From assembly GCA_012861695.1 (NCBI GenBank), contig JAAOOA010000056.1, forward strand, positions 3,755,760 through 3,819,759: 64,000 nt of DNA. Reading direction: 5' to 3'. A program made the position numbers and the translations under genes. The notes beneath the pieces were generated by a model. That model was not told the DNA's origin. It made no database searches and saw nothing but the letters and a program-made list of their open reading frames with translations. Of the stretch, positions 45,490 through 58,498 are shown in pieces (position 1 is the first letter of the stretch; every line of letters begins with the position of its first letter). Source of the DNA: Trematomus loennbergii. Taxonomy: Eukaryota > Chordata > Actinopteri > Perciformes > Nototheniidae.

Positions 45490-46242
45490 CATTCGCAAGT
45501 TGACTCATACAATAACCCACCACGATTCGGTGCACGGAGCACTGCGCATAAGCCGAGGCCCCCTGCGCGATGTGAGGCCCCATGCAGCCTGCATGATCGG
45601 CCTGTAGGGAGGGACGGCCCTGAAAGGCACATCTTTATATGATCATTATAGTTATACAAAAATAAGAGAATAAAGTAAACTACTATATGACAGTAAAAAA
45701 AAGTTGTTATTAATAAACAAGAATACACTTTAAAAGGGGAGTGATTTGTCAAATATCCATAAAGAAAAAGAACATCTGCTTACAGTTCTGTTTCATATGA
45801 GTGTTGAGAGATGTATCCATAGATATCTTAATGTTGCTCTCAAAGTGCACCAGATTGATGCTTTTAACTTCAACATTTAAACATAAATCTTCCCGGGGAG
45901 CATGCCCCCGGACCCCCCTAGAGGAGGTTAGGTCCCCCCCCCCCCCCACTTAATTCATGTTCACATGGATAGGATACTAAATACATTTGCACACATCTTG
46001 TGTCCATATCTTTCTGTTTTGCGGGTCATGTCACAACCGTGCACGTGCATGCATACGCGAGTCATGGTAAAATATCTGGATTAAGAGGTTGCTTTTTTCT
46101 TTGCACAGCATGAAAGAAAGGCGAAATGAATGGGCTGTGATTTTAGTTTTTTTAAGCAGAGGTCAATAATTTGTACGGCCCTCGGAGGATGTTGAAAAAA
46201 TTGAAGTGGCCCTTGAGAGGAAAAGATTCCCCACCCCTGTTT
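45490..46242. mobile_element. hAT-like fragments
   Basis: The sequence at 45500-45620 (GGCCCCATGCAGCCTGCATG) and 45890-45950 (CCCGGGGAGCATGCCCCCGG followed by a C-run) resembles remnants of fish hAT-type elements. At 46165-46242, AAAGATTCCCCACCCCTG is the right-end form of the common CAGGGGTGGGGAA hAT terminus. Left ends are not visible, so boundaries are loose. Confidence 0.4.
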
Positions 46243-46499
46243 TAAAGAGTAGTACAACGGAGAAATGTTTCTGATGTTCTTAGTAAACAGTTTAGATGCC
46301 TTGCGCTGACGGGCTCTAAGACCCTGCGTCGCCCCGCGAGGGTGGGGGGGGGGGGGGGGGGCAGTGGTCCGTTAGCCGCTGCAGCGCTGTCCCAATGGGC
46401 ACAGCGAGCGCTCCTATTTACAATAAAGCTCTGTAACGTGGATTGAAGGGGTTCCCTGCTCCCACACTGATGACCACAGCCTCGGAGTGAAGCGCGCGG

Positions 46500-47265
46500 A
46501 GGAGAAGCACGTGCGAACTTCAGTCCTTTATAACTCTCCAACTCTGCTGTCCGCTTGGCACGCGCAAAGACGAGCCGTTCCCAGACTAGATGGGTTGAAC
46601 GCTATGCAGTCGCCCCGAAGGCAAACTCCGAGCTGGAAGACTTTTTCACACTGAAATCTCACTTCTTTATGGATTATTGATTTAAATACTTGGATTAAAG
46701 TTCACAACTAGGACATCAGGACTGCGTCTGGGTTCGGGTGTTTTTTTTTAAGACCACTTTAGAATATGCCTAGAGGATAAAAAGCATCGTGTCGCACATC
46801 CACTCTCTGACGGATAGGAACCTGGCTGAGGTGCGGGTGGAGCGCGCGGATGCGGTGGAGGTGTGCGCAGACCCGCAGGCTGTGCGTCCCGCTGACCAGA
46901 CCCTCAGCTGTCTCTAACTCTCCTCTTCTCCTCCATATGTCTCAGATGCTTCGGGTGGCCGCACGTCCCCCCACGGCACCATCCAGCTGCACCTTTACGC
47001 ACTCCGGCTGTGAGATCACCGCCATCCAGGAATAGATCCTCGCGATCCTTTCTGACCGAATATCAGCTCTGTTTGTCTGCGGGGACAGTTGAATGGATTT
47101 TCAAGTACACTTTACAGAAACTGTGGAATTAGAAAAATACAATTTTTGGAGACATAAAGGCGCTTTACTTAGACTTTCGAACGAGAAATGCGTCTGCCTG
47201 GAGATATTTAAATCGCTTTGGTGAACTTTTTTCTGTTTTATTATTTGAGATTTGAAGAGGAGAAA
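46500..47265 (+). promoter_or_regulatory. TGFB2 core promoter and 5' UTR
   Basis: An E-box CACGTG (46508-46513) lies 13 bp before a TATA-like TTTATAA (46527-46533). This resembles the E-box plus TATA arrangement described for mammalian TGFB2. Transcription would start near 46560, leaving a 5' UTR of about 700 nt with several upstream ATGs (for example 46647, 46765, 46850). That suits a translationally restrained mRNA. Start site and UTR length are inferred. Confidence 0.45.
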
Positions 47266-47611
47266 ATGAACCTGTGTGTGGTCAGTCTTCTCCTCACTCT
47301 GGATCTAGCCGCCGTGGCGCTCAGCCTGTCCACGTGCAGCACGCTGGACATGGATCAGTTCAAGAAGAAGCGCATCGAGGCCATCCGAGGGCAGATCCTG
47401 AGCAAGCTGAAGCTCAGCAGTCCGCCGGAGGACTTCCCCGAGCCCGAGGAGGTGTCCCGGGACATCGTCGCCATTTACAACAGCACGCGCGACCTTCTGC
47501 AGGAGAAGGCAAACGAGCGCGCGGCGACGTGCGAGCGCCAGCGCAGCGAGGAGGAGTACTACGCCAAGGAGGTGCACAAGATCGACATGCAGCCAGTATA
47601 CCCGTCAGAGA
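47266..47611 (+). CDS. tgfb2: Transforming growth factor beta-2, first coding exon
   Basis: Secreted TGF-beta family ligand. This exon encodes the signal peptide (about residues 1-20, [20 protein letters not shown]) and the start of the latency-associated peptide. Blocks nearly identical to vertebrate TGFB2: [59 protein letters not shown] (with an N-glycosylation site), [15 protein letters not shown]. It holds 115 codons plus one base, and donor GAGA/GTAAGT fits the exon 1 boundary of the family. Remaining exons are not seen in the window; intron 1 is also very long in other vertebrates. Confidence 0.97.
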
Positions 47612-48061
47612 GTAAGTACGTGTGTGTGTTTGTCCAAGTGTGCATGACCTTAATTAATGACACACACCCACTGATGGTAGTGAAGTGTGAAGTTTAAAGG
47701 ACTCAGGTCCCCAATAGGCTCAGCGTTTGGACGTGGTCACGTGTGTTTGTCATTGTTTTGGAAGACTCGTCCCATCGTGCTTGCTGGAGGAGTGCAGGGG
47801 AAACAGCCAGATGTAATGGGGGTGGGGGGAGCGGTTATTTGGACATCAACAACATCTTCGCCTCTAACTCCGAGAACTGCAGGCCAGAACAACATCACAT
47901 AAACCTGGTTTTGTGTTTTACCAGTTAAGCATAACATCTGTAGACTTTACAGTTGGCAGTGTTGACACAATGTCCATGGCTGGATGATCTGTTGTGCAGG
48001 GGCAACATTGTTTTTGTTAACCTTTTAGTCTTCATCTTCATTTGTCCTCCTCTGGCATATA
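47612..48061. other. Start of TGFB2 intron 1, nothing recognised
   Basis: Noncoding with a G-rich patch near 47815-47830. Frames here lack family likeness. Confidence 0.4.
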
Positions 48062-48069
48062 GTTTAAAG

Positions 48070-48660
48070 CAGGGGTGTCAAACTCAAATACACAGTGGGC
48101 CAAAAAAAAAAATGGGTACTAGTCGAGGGCCGGACTGGTTCAATGTTTATTGCAAAACGTATTGAAATTAACTTATTGCACATATTAAACCTGGAACTAA
48201 CAAAGCTTAAATTATTGCCTATAAAAACAACATTAAACATTAAATAATCAGTTGCATTAATTTCTTATGGCTCTATCTGCAGCTTTTCCCGAGTCATTTC
48301 TTATGATTACATTTCTCCACAGGCCAACAACTCTTCAAAAAAACAATTTCCCTCAAAGAAAAAACCAAACATGCCCTGTTGTCTCAAGAAAAAAAGTGCA
48401 GAAGGAAACATCCATGTAAACTCAGTGTGCTGCTTTGTGATGCTAGTTCAAGCCAGATACTTGGCATCTCATCTTGGGTGCAAGTTCATCAATGTTTGGG
48501 GTCAGGCTCTGAGCTGAGGAGACCCTCAGGATGGAGTGAAGGTGTGCGTGCAATATACCGGCGGGCCAGATCTAATAGTAATTAGAAATTATCCTGCAGG
48601 CCGAAATTAAATCCACCACGGGCCTGATTTGGCCCCCGGGCCTTGAGTTTGACACATGTG
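48070..48660. mobile_element. Nonautonomous hAT element
   Basis: 591 bp with ends CAGGGGTGTCAAACTCAAAT and CCTTGAGTTTGACACATGTG, flanked by an exact 8-bp duplication GTTTAAAG (48062-48069 and 48661-48668). Both ends and targets are preserved, so the insertion looks recent. Located in TGFB2 intron 1. Confidence 0.92.
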
Positions 48661-48668
48661 GTTTAAAG

Positions 48669-51600
48669 GCTCTCCGTTATCCGAATGACGCAGACTTAAT
48701 GTCACCAAATGTCTGCAGTGAAAACCAACTGCAGTATTTCTTTTTTAACTAAATCATCTACCTAGTACAAACACTTGTATAAGCCTTATTTTAATCATTA
48801 GGTCCTAAAGATTGTTTATTGCGCTAAATGCTTAATAAAGAGTTATATTCCCTTTCCATTTATTAGACTGAGCCAAGACCAACTGCAACGCTGTGGATTG
48901 GAGAAGGGGCTTAGCGAAAAGCAAGTGTTAATGCTCTATGGGCGCAGTTACGGGTACATTTGCTCTTGAGGGGCAGGCCATTTTTGGCTTCATACGCCAA
49001 TTAGCAACTTTCATAGGAATGAACTGTGTCCCGTCTCCGACACTGTATCCAGTTCTCTTTACATCCATAGTAGCCTATATTCAGCAACAAGGGAGGACAA
49101 TGAAGAGCTGGCCTGAGGACCTGTCAATCACAATAAAGGTACAGGGTCTGTGCAGATGGCAGTAATGCAATACCTATAGATTCCAACAGCCCTTATACTC
49201 AACAGAAGAGATGGGGCGAGGCAGGATGCGCTTTTACACTTAGCCGCTGCTGCATGTCACAAGGGTCTGCATATTACCAAGTTCCATTTGTTCATGACAA
49301 AATAGGCATTTTTCATGAGAAATAGGCAAGTTACAGTGTATTTTGTAGAGATGTCTTAGAGCCGATATAGACTAAACCTATATTGTGTTATCTATGTGGC
49401 TCAAGATGCCTTTTATTCATTTTAAATAACATGGCAGACGAGAAGCTACTTCTTTCTGCTTCCAATGTTCTTAATGTAAATTATTCTCAACAAGTTTGCA
49501 AGGTGAGCCTGGTTTGTTGTGTGTAGGACCCACTTCTGCTTGTTCAGTGTCAAACTTTGATTTAGTTAAGTTACCTTTAACTGTGTGCATGTTGAAATTC
49601 ATCAACTTGTTTACATTTAGCTTTCCTGGAATGCATTTTCAGCACATGCAACATGCTGTTGACCTTTGATGTTACTAGGCTTTGTCTGTAAATTGTATGA
49701 TTTCTTTATGGATCACCCTTTTTAGTATAAACATCAGTGTCAGCATTACAAGTTCACTATTCCACTGTCACTCTGTTTGGCACAATGATGTCCAGCCTAA
49801 AATGTGTTCTAACAAATGTGTGTGTGTGTGTACGGGGTGTGTTGTTTTATTTATGAATTTAAAACAACTTGTAGTTTGCAGCAGAAGCCATGGTTGAGTA
49901 ATAACTCTTCATGCAGAAAGCTACTGCACTGACTCCACCAGCTACAGTGGTGCCGCTCTGTGGCTGACCCTGACCTTTGACCTCCTGTTTCGAGAAGATG
50001 AATTTCTCCTCAGATCAAAGACACATCAGAGAGAAAGGCTTGGCTGTGGACACATAATAATCATATTAAATGAAACTGCAGAGCCATTGACCCGAGTATT
50101 GTTTCCCCATTCACATCAGAAATACGAGCGCATGAAGTGAAGCAAAAATAAATTAGCTTGACATTTTGTATGCCCTGAGGTGTATTTTGCATCAGATGTT
50201 ATCCTTGGCCCTGCCTCTTGTGTAAATACCTTAAATATGAATAGATCTGGCCCGGTGCCAAGGGCAGTCAGGAAAGCATTTGCAGGGTATAAATATTACA
50301 GAATCAACACGCAGGGAGGAAGGAGGCCAGAACTGATTTCCATTCATGTGAGGCGGTGACACTGACCAGGTCCTCACATCTGGAGACAGATGCTGAACCC
50401 TCAGCTGATAGGCTCCATTTATTTAGTCTCTTTAACTTGACTTGTGAGCGTGAGTTGTGTGAAACTGAATATCACACACACAGTATCTTACTTGGTTGGG
50501 TGCCAAGAAATCCTCAGAGGCAGCAGTGTGGGGCACACTGGCCCTGAAAGCCTTTCAGAAATGCCGGGTAGTGGAATGAGGAGGGGTGGGGGGGGGGTTG
50601 CATATGGAAGGGGCTGGAGGCACTGTCCCACGTCTCACAGTCGTTTATTTAACCCTAGTTTGCTGTGAGCCATCGTGTGTATACCCTGCCTACCACTCAG
50701 TGATGGGAAATTCCTGCAGGAGAAACACTGAGTCGGTAGCTCTTAACTTTTAACGTCTGTTTGGAACTTATCTCAGCAAACAGGAGTATGGAGTCGGAAA
50801 TACATAACCACACAGGACGATCTAATGAAACTACAGGTTGCATCATTCTTTAGCCACACTCATTTTGATAATTTTGCCCTTACTTTGTTGAGCTCACACA
50901 CTATATCGAAGTGCAGAACTAAATCTTTGAGGCACCTCCTTGATCATTTGGTTTTTCCTGAACAAACTCAGTGCTGCACATCGTTTTGCAACATATTGAA
51001 AGGTACCTGATGACTCTGTCAGTGTTCTTTTGTAATTTATGACTACCTCGCCACACATTATAGCGCTTATGACACGGCTACATATTAAATAAACTAATGA
51101 CACGACACACAAAACTGATTTAAAATGATTTTATTGATTTAAAAATGATCGTATTGTTTCCCATAAGAAAAATAGTCCGTTACTTAAAATGACAGCAACA
51201 CTTATCAAGGTTTTCTGTAACTGTCCAAGCTGCTATACCTATAAATTAAACAATTCAACTTTGTTTTTCAATGCTTAGCCAATGAAATGACAGCTGTCCA
51301 TGACATTATCTGAAAGCAACTATATAAATAAAAGAGGTGAATAAGTGTATTACACCCATACCCTTCTGGAATGTCAGGTTTTTTCATATCTTGTTCTTTA
51401 AGGCAGAATAATATTAGGGTATTCCTAACTGAAATGCAGGGCGTGTTATGTTGTTATTTTTATTTCCCTGAGCTTTCCTGTTGGTGACATGCATCTCTAC
51501 AACCTGTTGCCTCTGCATTATGCTCTGCATCTATTCTTGAGGGAGGAAGAGTCATAGAGAGAAAGAGTAGAATACAACATGTGTAGTAAACATTGTTCAC

Positions 51601-51720
51601 TTACAGTTTGTTAAATACTTACCTTCCAGATACCATTGGTTGCATATTAACAGATAGAAAGAGTGGTGCAGGAATGAGTCCTAAAACTCGGAAATGACAT
51701 TTTACCACTTCTGGTTCCCT
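48669..51720. other. TGFB2 intron 1, no gene seen
   Basis: Noncoding. A (GT)n run lies near 49816-49830 and a G-run near 50588-50599. A short stretch near 51000-51060 resembles, in reverse, the hairpin repeat at 21600-21660. No exon 2 of TGFB2 recognised. Confidence 0.4.
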
Positions 51721-51769
51721 TGTCTCAAAGTCAGTGTCTTTTTGGTGTTTTTCACTTTTTGTTCTCCGA

Positions 51770-52015
51770 CATGAAATACATCAGAAATATCCCCGCTCGT
51801 GTATGTCCAAAGCTTTTGCATTGCATTTGCGTTTTGAAAATGACAAAGTGCTGTTAATATGTGGAGATTATCCTGCTGAACAATTGGTTAACCATCATAA
51901 ACGTGTGTTGGCCACAAAGCTAGTTTTCTGCAATATACCAAAATCCTTTTGTCGAGGGAGCCCTTGCGATGCTAACTTTCGCGTCAGCCTACAAAATACG
52001 TAATCACTGCACCAC
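51770..52015. repeat. Interspersed repeat, copy 1
   Basis: The stretch ATGTGGAGATTATCCTGCTG to CTAACTTTCGCGTCAGCCTA matches the complement of 58740-58950, with the shared core ATATACCAAAATCC. Unclassified dispersed repeat. Confidence 0.6.
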
Positions 52016-53524
52016 TCTTTTCCTAGGAAAATAGCTTTATTATCCCTTCGTTTACTTTTAAACTGCCAACTGAGTGACAAGTTTAGCTTTCAGTGTTTTT
52101 ACTACTTTTACAGCATAAAGTCGACTTTATCGCACCGACTGAGAGATTGATGCTGCTCATGACCCCTGCAGAAGATGTGAAAATAGAGTTGACAAAAAGA
52201 GATGTGTTGTTCCTGTGGTATGCATATATCAGGAGTGTAATAGGGTGAAACATCCTGATAAAGCAACTCTGTCCTTGAAGGCAGGAAGGCTGTTACGAGT
52301 GGCTGAACACAGTCTGAATGTTCCCCTGAGTCACTGATAAATCCTGCTTCTTCTCGGCTAGTGTCTGTCTTTAGTGATATTTGGCATTTGATTTAAATTG
52401 CTTTTTGATTTGAGGACATACGAGCATGGCATCAGAGAGTGATACAGATTTCGCACTCTTTCCTGTATATAATTCTGTATGAAAACAATATGCTGAGTGA
52501 ACATTTCAAATATAATTCAAAGAAAGTGTGTTAACATGGCAAGCCAGAGCATTATTGCTTATTTACTAGGCAAAAGTGGACCACATGTCTCTCTCTGCTT
52601 TTATTTAGTGAGCAGAATACAAAGGCAGTAATTAGCTCCCCATCAGGTAACAATTCCCCACATTACACACTTGGAACCTGTTTTTATTCAAACAGCATTG
52701 TGTTGGCAAAATTGCATTAAAGTCAACAAGTGAGGGGGCTTTTACACACTTCTTTTTCCAGCATGAACAAGGAATTAGCCTAATTATCATGAACTGAAAC
52801 AAAAGATCTGGTAAACAACGAAATGACTTAGAGCTGGTAATCTCAAAGCAGAGGGAAGTGTCGTCCGTTCCGGTATGAGACATTCCTGTGGTGTGTAAAT
52901 TGCAAAGGGGATGCATGACAGAAAGTGTTGTTTGGCATTAGTTTGCAGATCTGCCTCTAATCAGGCCTTCAAAGAGCCTGCAGGAAGGATGTGTCACTAT
53001 CTTAATAGGAAGCAGAGAGACTGAGACTGATTTATTTGAAGAGTTTATTACTTGTTTCTGCAATGGTGTGCACTGCAGTGGCAAACTGTGAGCATTGGAC
53101 TATCAACCCACTTCACCCAATGCAAAAAACAGGAGAGCAGAACTTCAGGCCAGGAATAAAGGACTGTTGCAAGTCATTCAATGTTTAACCACCCGATACT
53201 GATCCCATTACAGCATCTCAGGTTAGCGAGTGACTACCAGTTTTTTCCCAACAGCTAAAATCTGCATACTTGTGGAAATGTTTTGATATGTCTTATTTGT
53301 GTGTTTTTTTTATGATGATAGTAGAACAGGAAAGTGGTTTGGTCAAGTGGTAGTAGTCAGGGTTAGGGTTAACCTGGGCTTTTTTTCACAAAACTGTGTC
53401 TCAGGGCTTCTTAAAATGTAATAAACTATGAATGTGTCATACTCACTTAACGGGAAGAAACTCAGCTAACTGACGATACGAACCATTTTTACCGAAACAA
53501 AACACAAGTCTCACAAGAAGCGTC
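52016..53524. other. TGFB2 intron 1, no gene seen
   Basis: Noncoding, AT-rich; no defined repeat or exon recognised. Confidence 0.4.
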
Positions 53525-53527
53525 TAA

Positions 53528-54510
53528 TGCCCCTTTCACACCAACGTGTTTTCAGCGCCGGCTCGGAGCTAGAGCCTGAAAAGTACCGGTTTTTCCTCTT
53601 CACACCGCAGCGGCGCCGCCTCTTAGCTCCGGAATCCGGTTCACTTCCAGCTCCAAAAAATTGTCGGTCTAGAAGCAAGAGCTTCGGAGCTAAGAGGCGG
53701 CGTCGCTTACGTCTCTCTTACGTCGAGGCATGCAGGAAACTAAACCCACCTCCCCTGAACATGGGTCGACTGAAGAGTCTCGTCATGCCTGCCTACAAGC
53801 AGTAGCGCTGAGCAAAGTGACTAGAAGGCAACCACACACTTATAAAAAAAAACACACTTTATAAAGTCAGGCAACACTAACCAGGCTTGTGTGATTCTGT
53901 TTATTTGTACCTTACTTTGACCATCCGTTCGCTGTTATTGATCATTGTGGAGAGCAGGCAGACGTTTTGTTTTGTATTATAGCAGCTAGGGCTGTGCGAT
54001 TATGGCAAAAATCATAATCACGATTATTTTGGTCAATAATTGATATCACGATTATTAAATACGATTATTCATGACTTTGAAAACATCAATTTATTGAACT
54101 TTTAGTGAATACTTTAGAGCCGTGTGAGCTAACCCGGAGCTAACGGGAGAATAAACTCCCGTGGAAGAGCAGCCAGCACTGCAGCGGTCGGTAAATGCCG
54201 CTGAAACACATTAATAAACAATGAACCACGGCACTCTGGAGAAAAGTATAAGGTTGGAGAAGTCGTTATTTAATTTAATCTGGCTTCGTATGATTAAAGG
54301 CAACACGATCACCGACCCGACGCAGTCCCCCGTTGTTGTTGTGAGCTCCGTTGGGGAGAAAATCAGCGATGTAAACGGTGACGTCATGACGCAGCAGCGG
54401 CAGCTCTGGGCGGTGTGAACAGAGCGGGAGCAGAAAAGTGAAACCGGAGCTGAACCAGAAAAGCTCTAGCTCGGAGCTAGAAAGGGAAAAGCGCTGGTGT
54501 GAAAGCCGCA
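53528..54510. mobile_element. PIF/Harbinger-like MITE with nested element end
   Basis: 983 bp flanked by TAA (53525-53527 and 54511-54513). Ends TGCCCCTTTCACACCAACG and CGCTGGTGTGAAAGCCGCA, the same class as 27009-27560. Subterminal GGAGCTAGA / CTAGCTCGGAGCTAG repeats. Inside, near 53989, begins CTAGGGCTGTGCGATTATGG, the terminus of another element, apparently inserted here. Confidence 0.7.
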
Positions 54511-55101
54511 TAAATGAGCCCTGAGCGAAAAAATGCTAACGCACTTAGCACAGAACTCTAGGTATAAATCGATCAATATACTTATCGGATCTGCACAAAC
54601 AAGCTTAGCTAGCAAGCTGAGATTCCACAGATTCTAGAAATATAAGTATCATCACTGAGCGATCAGAACTCGCGACAGGGGAAGCAAAACTAGACAACAC
54701 ACGACGTAGCTTTAGGTAGCAAAACACGGAGATATGCTCACCTTTTGCTGTTATTCTGATCAAAAGTTGTGTTCAATGGCATTAAAACGAGAAAAATGCG
54801 GCTAAAGGTTAATCCATAGGTTAATCCAATGTGTCTGTCACTTTGAAAAAATTATTGATAATCCATAATTGCATTTTATGTCAAAAACTGAGTTTTCATA
54901 TTAGCTGCTAATAATAGCTTCCAGAGTGTATGACAGCTTCCTGTTTTGGCTACGCGTCACTCTCACTCCTTATTTGGTAACGTGTGAGTGTATGTGGAAC
55001 TTCCCTCGATTCCATTGGCTCTAACGGTTAAAAAGAGATGTCAATCATCAAAATCGACCAAGGGGGGCCAGAGATAGGTCGAATCCACCCAAATGACCCC
55101 A

Positions 55102-55503
55102 GAATTGTTTTTTTTGCTAAATCTCTCTAAAAAGGTCAAATTTCACTTGTTTTGCATCAATCTTGCTACAGGGTACTTATTATATGTTATAGTTTGGATT
55201 CCTAAAGCTTTTAGTCTACTATCCCATCATTCAAGGGTGGTTTTCACTATAAGTAATGTTTTTTCTTTTGGACAGACACAATCATTTACATTTGTTTACT
55301 ATGTTCAATCTGAATTTACTTTAAAATTAAAAAAAATCTATATTGATTCTGACTTTTCTACATTCAACTCACAGGTTTATCATTGCTTTGAGAATTTTTT
55401 TATTAATTTACCCCTTTTAGAAGTGAAGTTATGGTCATTTGTTCTAGGAATGTCATTTTCGAGCCTGAGACCTGGAAAACAGGCTCGGGGCTTAACAGGT
55501 TAA
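55102..55503. mobile_element. Interspersed repeat, copy 2 (GAGCCTG...AACAGG family)
   Basis: Shares CTCTAAAAAGGTCAAATTTC through GGCTCGGGGCTTAACAGG with 28430-28832. Here the right end runs into TTAA (55500-55503), consistent with a TTAA-targeting element. The left terminus is uncertain. Confidence 0.7.
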
Positions 55504-56420
55504 GGGTTGGCATACTCATTAGGCTTTATTGGTGGCACCTGTTTGATACATGGTAGATGACTCTGGAGCAAGACATATATCACAAAAAATATACACACTT
55601 TTCCACCCTTATGATGATACAGATCTGTTTCCGAGGGGGTGTGCGGAGGAATCGTTCGTTCCTGGTTAACAAGTCATGTGAGACAACCGTGGCCTGGCCC
55701 TGAGTCAACCACATGTTCCCCCTAGTCAGGAAAGTGTTGCACTCACAAAAGAAAGAATTGGAACAACCTCACGTCCAGTGCAACACATAGGGAAAGGATT
55801 GGGGCTTGCCGGCAAGTTAGTATTTCTTACAAGCCTGGCTCAGCAGTGCGCCGTAACAGGGACTTGGGGGATTGCTGTACAGCGCAAAAAAAAGAAAAGA
55901 GTTGCCGGACCACTGTATGAATATAAAGAATATTAAGAACGATGAAGATTTTGATGACATTTTATGATGGTACTATTTTTGTGAATCAGTTACTCCTTGA
56001 AAAGGTCAGTTGCAGTCCCAACAATGATCCAACAGATTGGATGGGTGGATCTACAGCACAAATCTACAGAGTTCTTAAGTATAAAGGTCACTACTATTTT
56101 AATTTTCTATTACAAACTCATATTCCACTTATCGTTTTAAAGTTCTTTCAACCACTGTAAAATACATACATTTTTTGTTAACTAGTTCTCTTTTAGACCA
56201 TCTGATATGATTGTTCCCTGAGGTTCCCCAAAGCTACTTGATGGACCTTTATGCTGTTTTGTCAAACAACTATTTTCTAAGTCAAGAGTTAATTGTGATG
56301 CTAAACCAATATAATTCCCAAAAATCCTATCACTGACAAGCCCTTTGGTCCATGTTTACTTCATGTTGGTAGTTTGTAGACGCATCCATCTTTGACATTA
56401 TAGCATGATAAGTTGCTTAG
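55504..56420. other. TGFB2 intron 1, no gene seen
   Basis: Noncoding; a 72-codon frame at 55942-56160 has no recognisable family. Confidence 0.35.
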
Positions 56421-56445
56421 GTCGCATCAGAGATGGAGTGCCGAT

Positions 56446-56615
56446 TTTCGGGACTCGTGACTCGACTCGCGCACTGATTGATGCGACTCGGACTTGGACT
56501 CGTGAATTCTGGCGTACGATGACTTGGACTCGGACTCGTGAATTCTTCCCCCCACGATGACTCGGACTCGACTTGTACATTGACGCTCCGACTTGGACTC
56601 GGACTCGAGCAAGTT
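56446..56615. repeat. GACTCG/GACTTG tandem repeat, left block
   Basis: Degenerate GACTTGGACTCGGACTCG units mixed with GTGAATTC spacers. The matching block on the far side of a LINE fragment is at 57995-58170. Confidence 0.85.
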
Positions 56616-57369
56616 TTCTCTAGAGTCTGATGTCCTCTATCCTGGCATGTGCACCGGCTGCGAGGCAAGTTCACGTACTGGGCCCCGCTATTCCAGTCTA
56701 AAGATGTCTAGAGACACACCCCGCATCGTGCTGTATGCTTTCACACATTCTGCTTCCACATTGGAAAAGAGCAGCGCAAAATGCTCGTTATGTGGAAACA
56801 ATATTGAAGAGAAGGCTCCAAACACATTACTCTAAGGATCGAGTTCAGACATATAGGCTGTCTGGAACACTATCATCAGAGTAACGTGATCTAATCAATA
56901 AATAAAGATTCAGCCGATAACACGAAAACACATGGCTACTTAACATACAGAATGACTCATTTTGCATGCTTTCTGGGGCTTAATCTTTATCAGTCAACTG
57001 ATTTAACCGGTAAAAGTTCCTTCAAAATAAGAGTCCCGATCTTATTACTATCAAAATAAAAGTGCAAAACGAAAACTTTACCATAGGAAAATATTGCATA
57101 CAAATATAATCACTTCTCTAAAAGGTAACTCATTTTATATATAGTTAGACATATTAAAGGTCATTTACAATAATAATAATAATAATATAATATTAATATT
57201 AGTAATAAGCTTTATATTTGTATAGCACCTATTACAAGAATTGTAGCCAAACTCGCTTCACAGCAGTTCAATAGACAGATTAGTATAACATGACAGGATA
57301 AAAGCAATGTAGAGGAGCAGCTACATTTCAACACATATATCCACGAAGATTAATACATGTTTGTTTGTT

Positions 57370-57965
57370 TGTATGTAGCCTTTATTTATCCAGGTTAAAA
57401 AAATCCCATTGAGATCAACGATCTCTTTTACAAGGGAGACCTGCGGCACATTTAGTTACACATATAAAAACAAACAGAAAACAAAAGGACATCACAACAT
57501 AATTACAGGGGTATACATTAGCAACCTATTTACATTTACAGGTATCCAATAATTTCATCCAGCCGTGCTTTAAACGATGCAAGGGAATCAAAATGCTCAG
57601 TTTCAATATTTTTTGCATGGTGTTCCAAGCCAGAGGAGCAGCGCACATAAAAGCTTTAGCACCTAAAACAGTCCTAGCACTTGGCACATGTAATAAAAAC
57701 ACATCCTGTGATCTCAGGCAATAGCTACTTGCCACTGTCCGTGAGATCAAAGAGCAGATCTAAGAAGGTAGTTTACCCAGCATGGCTTTGTAGATGAACA
57801 TGTACCAATGACTGAGCCTCCGACCAGTAAGTGAAGGCAGACCTGCCTTGGCATACAGGGTACAGTGATGAGTAAGTACTTTACAGTTAGTAACAAATCT
57901 CAGAGCACTGTGATAGGCGGCATCTAACCTTCCAGGCAATGGGCAGGTGCATTCATATACAACAA
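57370..57965 (-). mobile_element. LINE 3' end (reverse transcriptase C-terminal part)
   Basis: Minus-strand frames at 57760-57965 and 57526-57750 read LDAAYHSALRFVTNCKVLTH, then AGLPSLTGRRLSHWYMFIYK and AKAFMCAAPLAWN. This is the usual C-terminal tail of fish non-LTR retrotransposon reverse transcriptases. A frame break separates the two. The 3' end lies near 57365 next to TTTG units. Flanked on both sides by GACTCG repeat blocks, it probably inserted into that repeat. Confidence 0.72.
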
Positions 57966-57994
57966 AATATAAAAATATAAAAAACATGAAGACT

Positions 57995-58170
57995 TGTGAC
58001 TCAGACTTGACTTGGACTCTTCTTGGGTGACTCGGACTTGGACTCGGACTCGAACACAGGTAATGATGACTCGGACTCGACTCGGACACTCCTTGGGTGA
58101 CTTGGACTCGGACTCGAAGAGTGGTGACTCGAGAGTGACTTGGACTCGTGAATTGGTGACTTGACTACAA
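57995..58170. repeat. GACTCG/GACTTG tandem repeat, right block
   Basis: TGACTCGGACTTGGACTCGG-type units with TCTTGGGTGA spacers, related to 56446-56615. Confidence 0.85.
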
Positions 58171-58179
58171 TACTGGGTC

Positions 58180-58498
58180 GCATTCACACCAGCCTTGTAT
58201 AGTCCGGTTGAATCGAACCCTGGTGCGTTTACCCGCTTGGTGCGGTTCGTTTGGGTTTATGTGAACGCAGTCCGAGACCTCTGAAGTGAACTAAACAACC
58301 ATACTCTCCCTTAATGTCCGACCAATGGTTGAACAGCATTTCCGTGCACATGACTTGTGTTTAAAGTTTATAATCCGTTTGGGTTTTGCCCGTGTGAACG
58401 CAAACTGAACTTTCTGAAAAATGAAACAATGTAACAAACTGTCGTCTGGTGCTCACCAGAAAACGGACTATTAGGTGTGAATGCAACCTTAGACAGTC
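58180..58498. mobile_element. Short MITE with TTCACACC ends
   Basis: GTCGCATTCACACCAGCC and TTAGGTGTGAATGCAACC are inverted ends. Internal GTGTGAACGCAAACTGAAC and GTTCGTTTGGGTTTATGTGA suggest subterminal repeats. Similar class to 27009-27560; target duplication not clear. Confidence 0.55.

Noticed and set aside
47305..47577. Minus-strand and second plus-strand frames across TGFB2 exon 1
   Set aside because: Shadows of the GC-rich exon; the TGFB2 frame has clear family identity.
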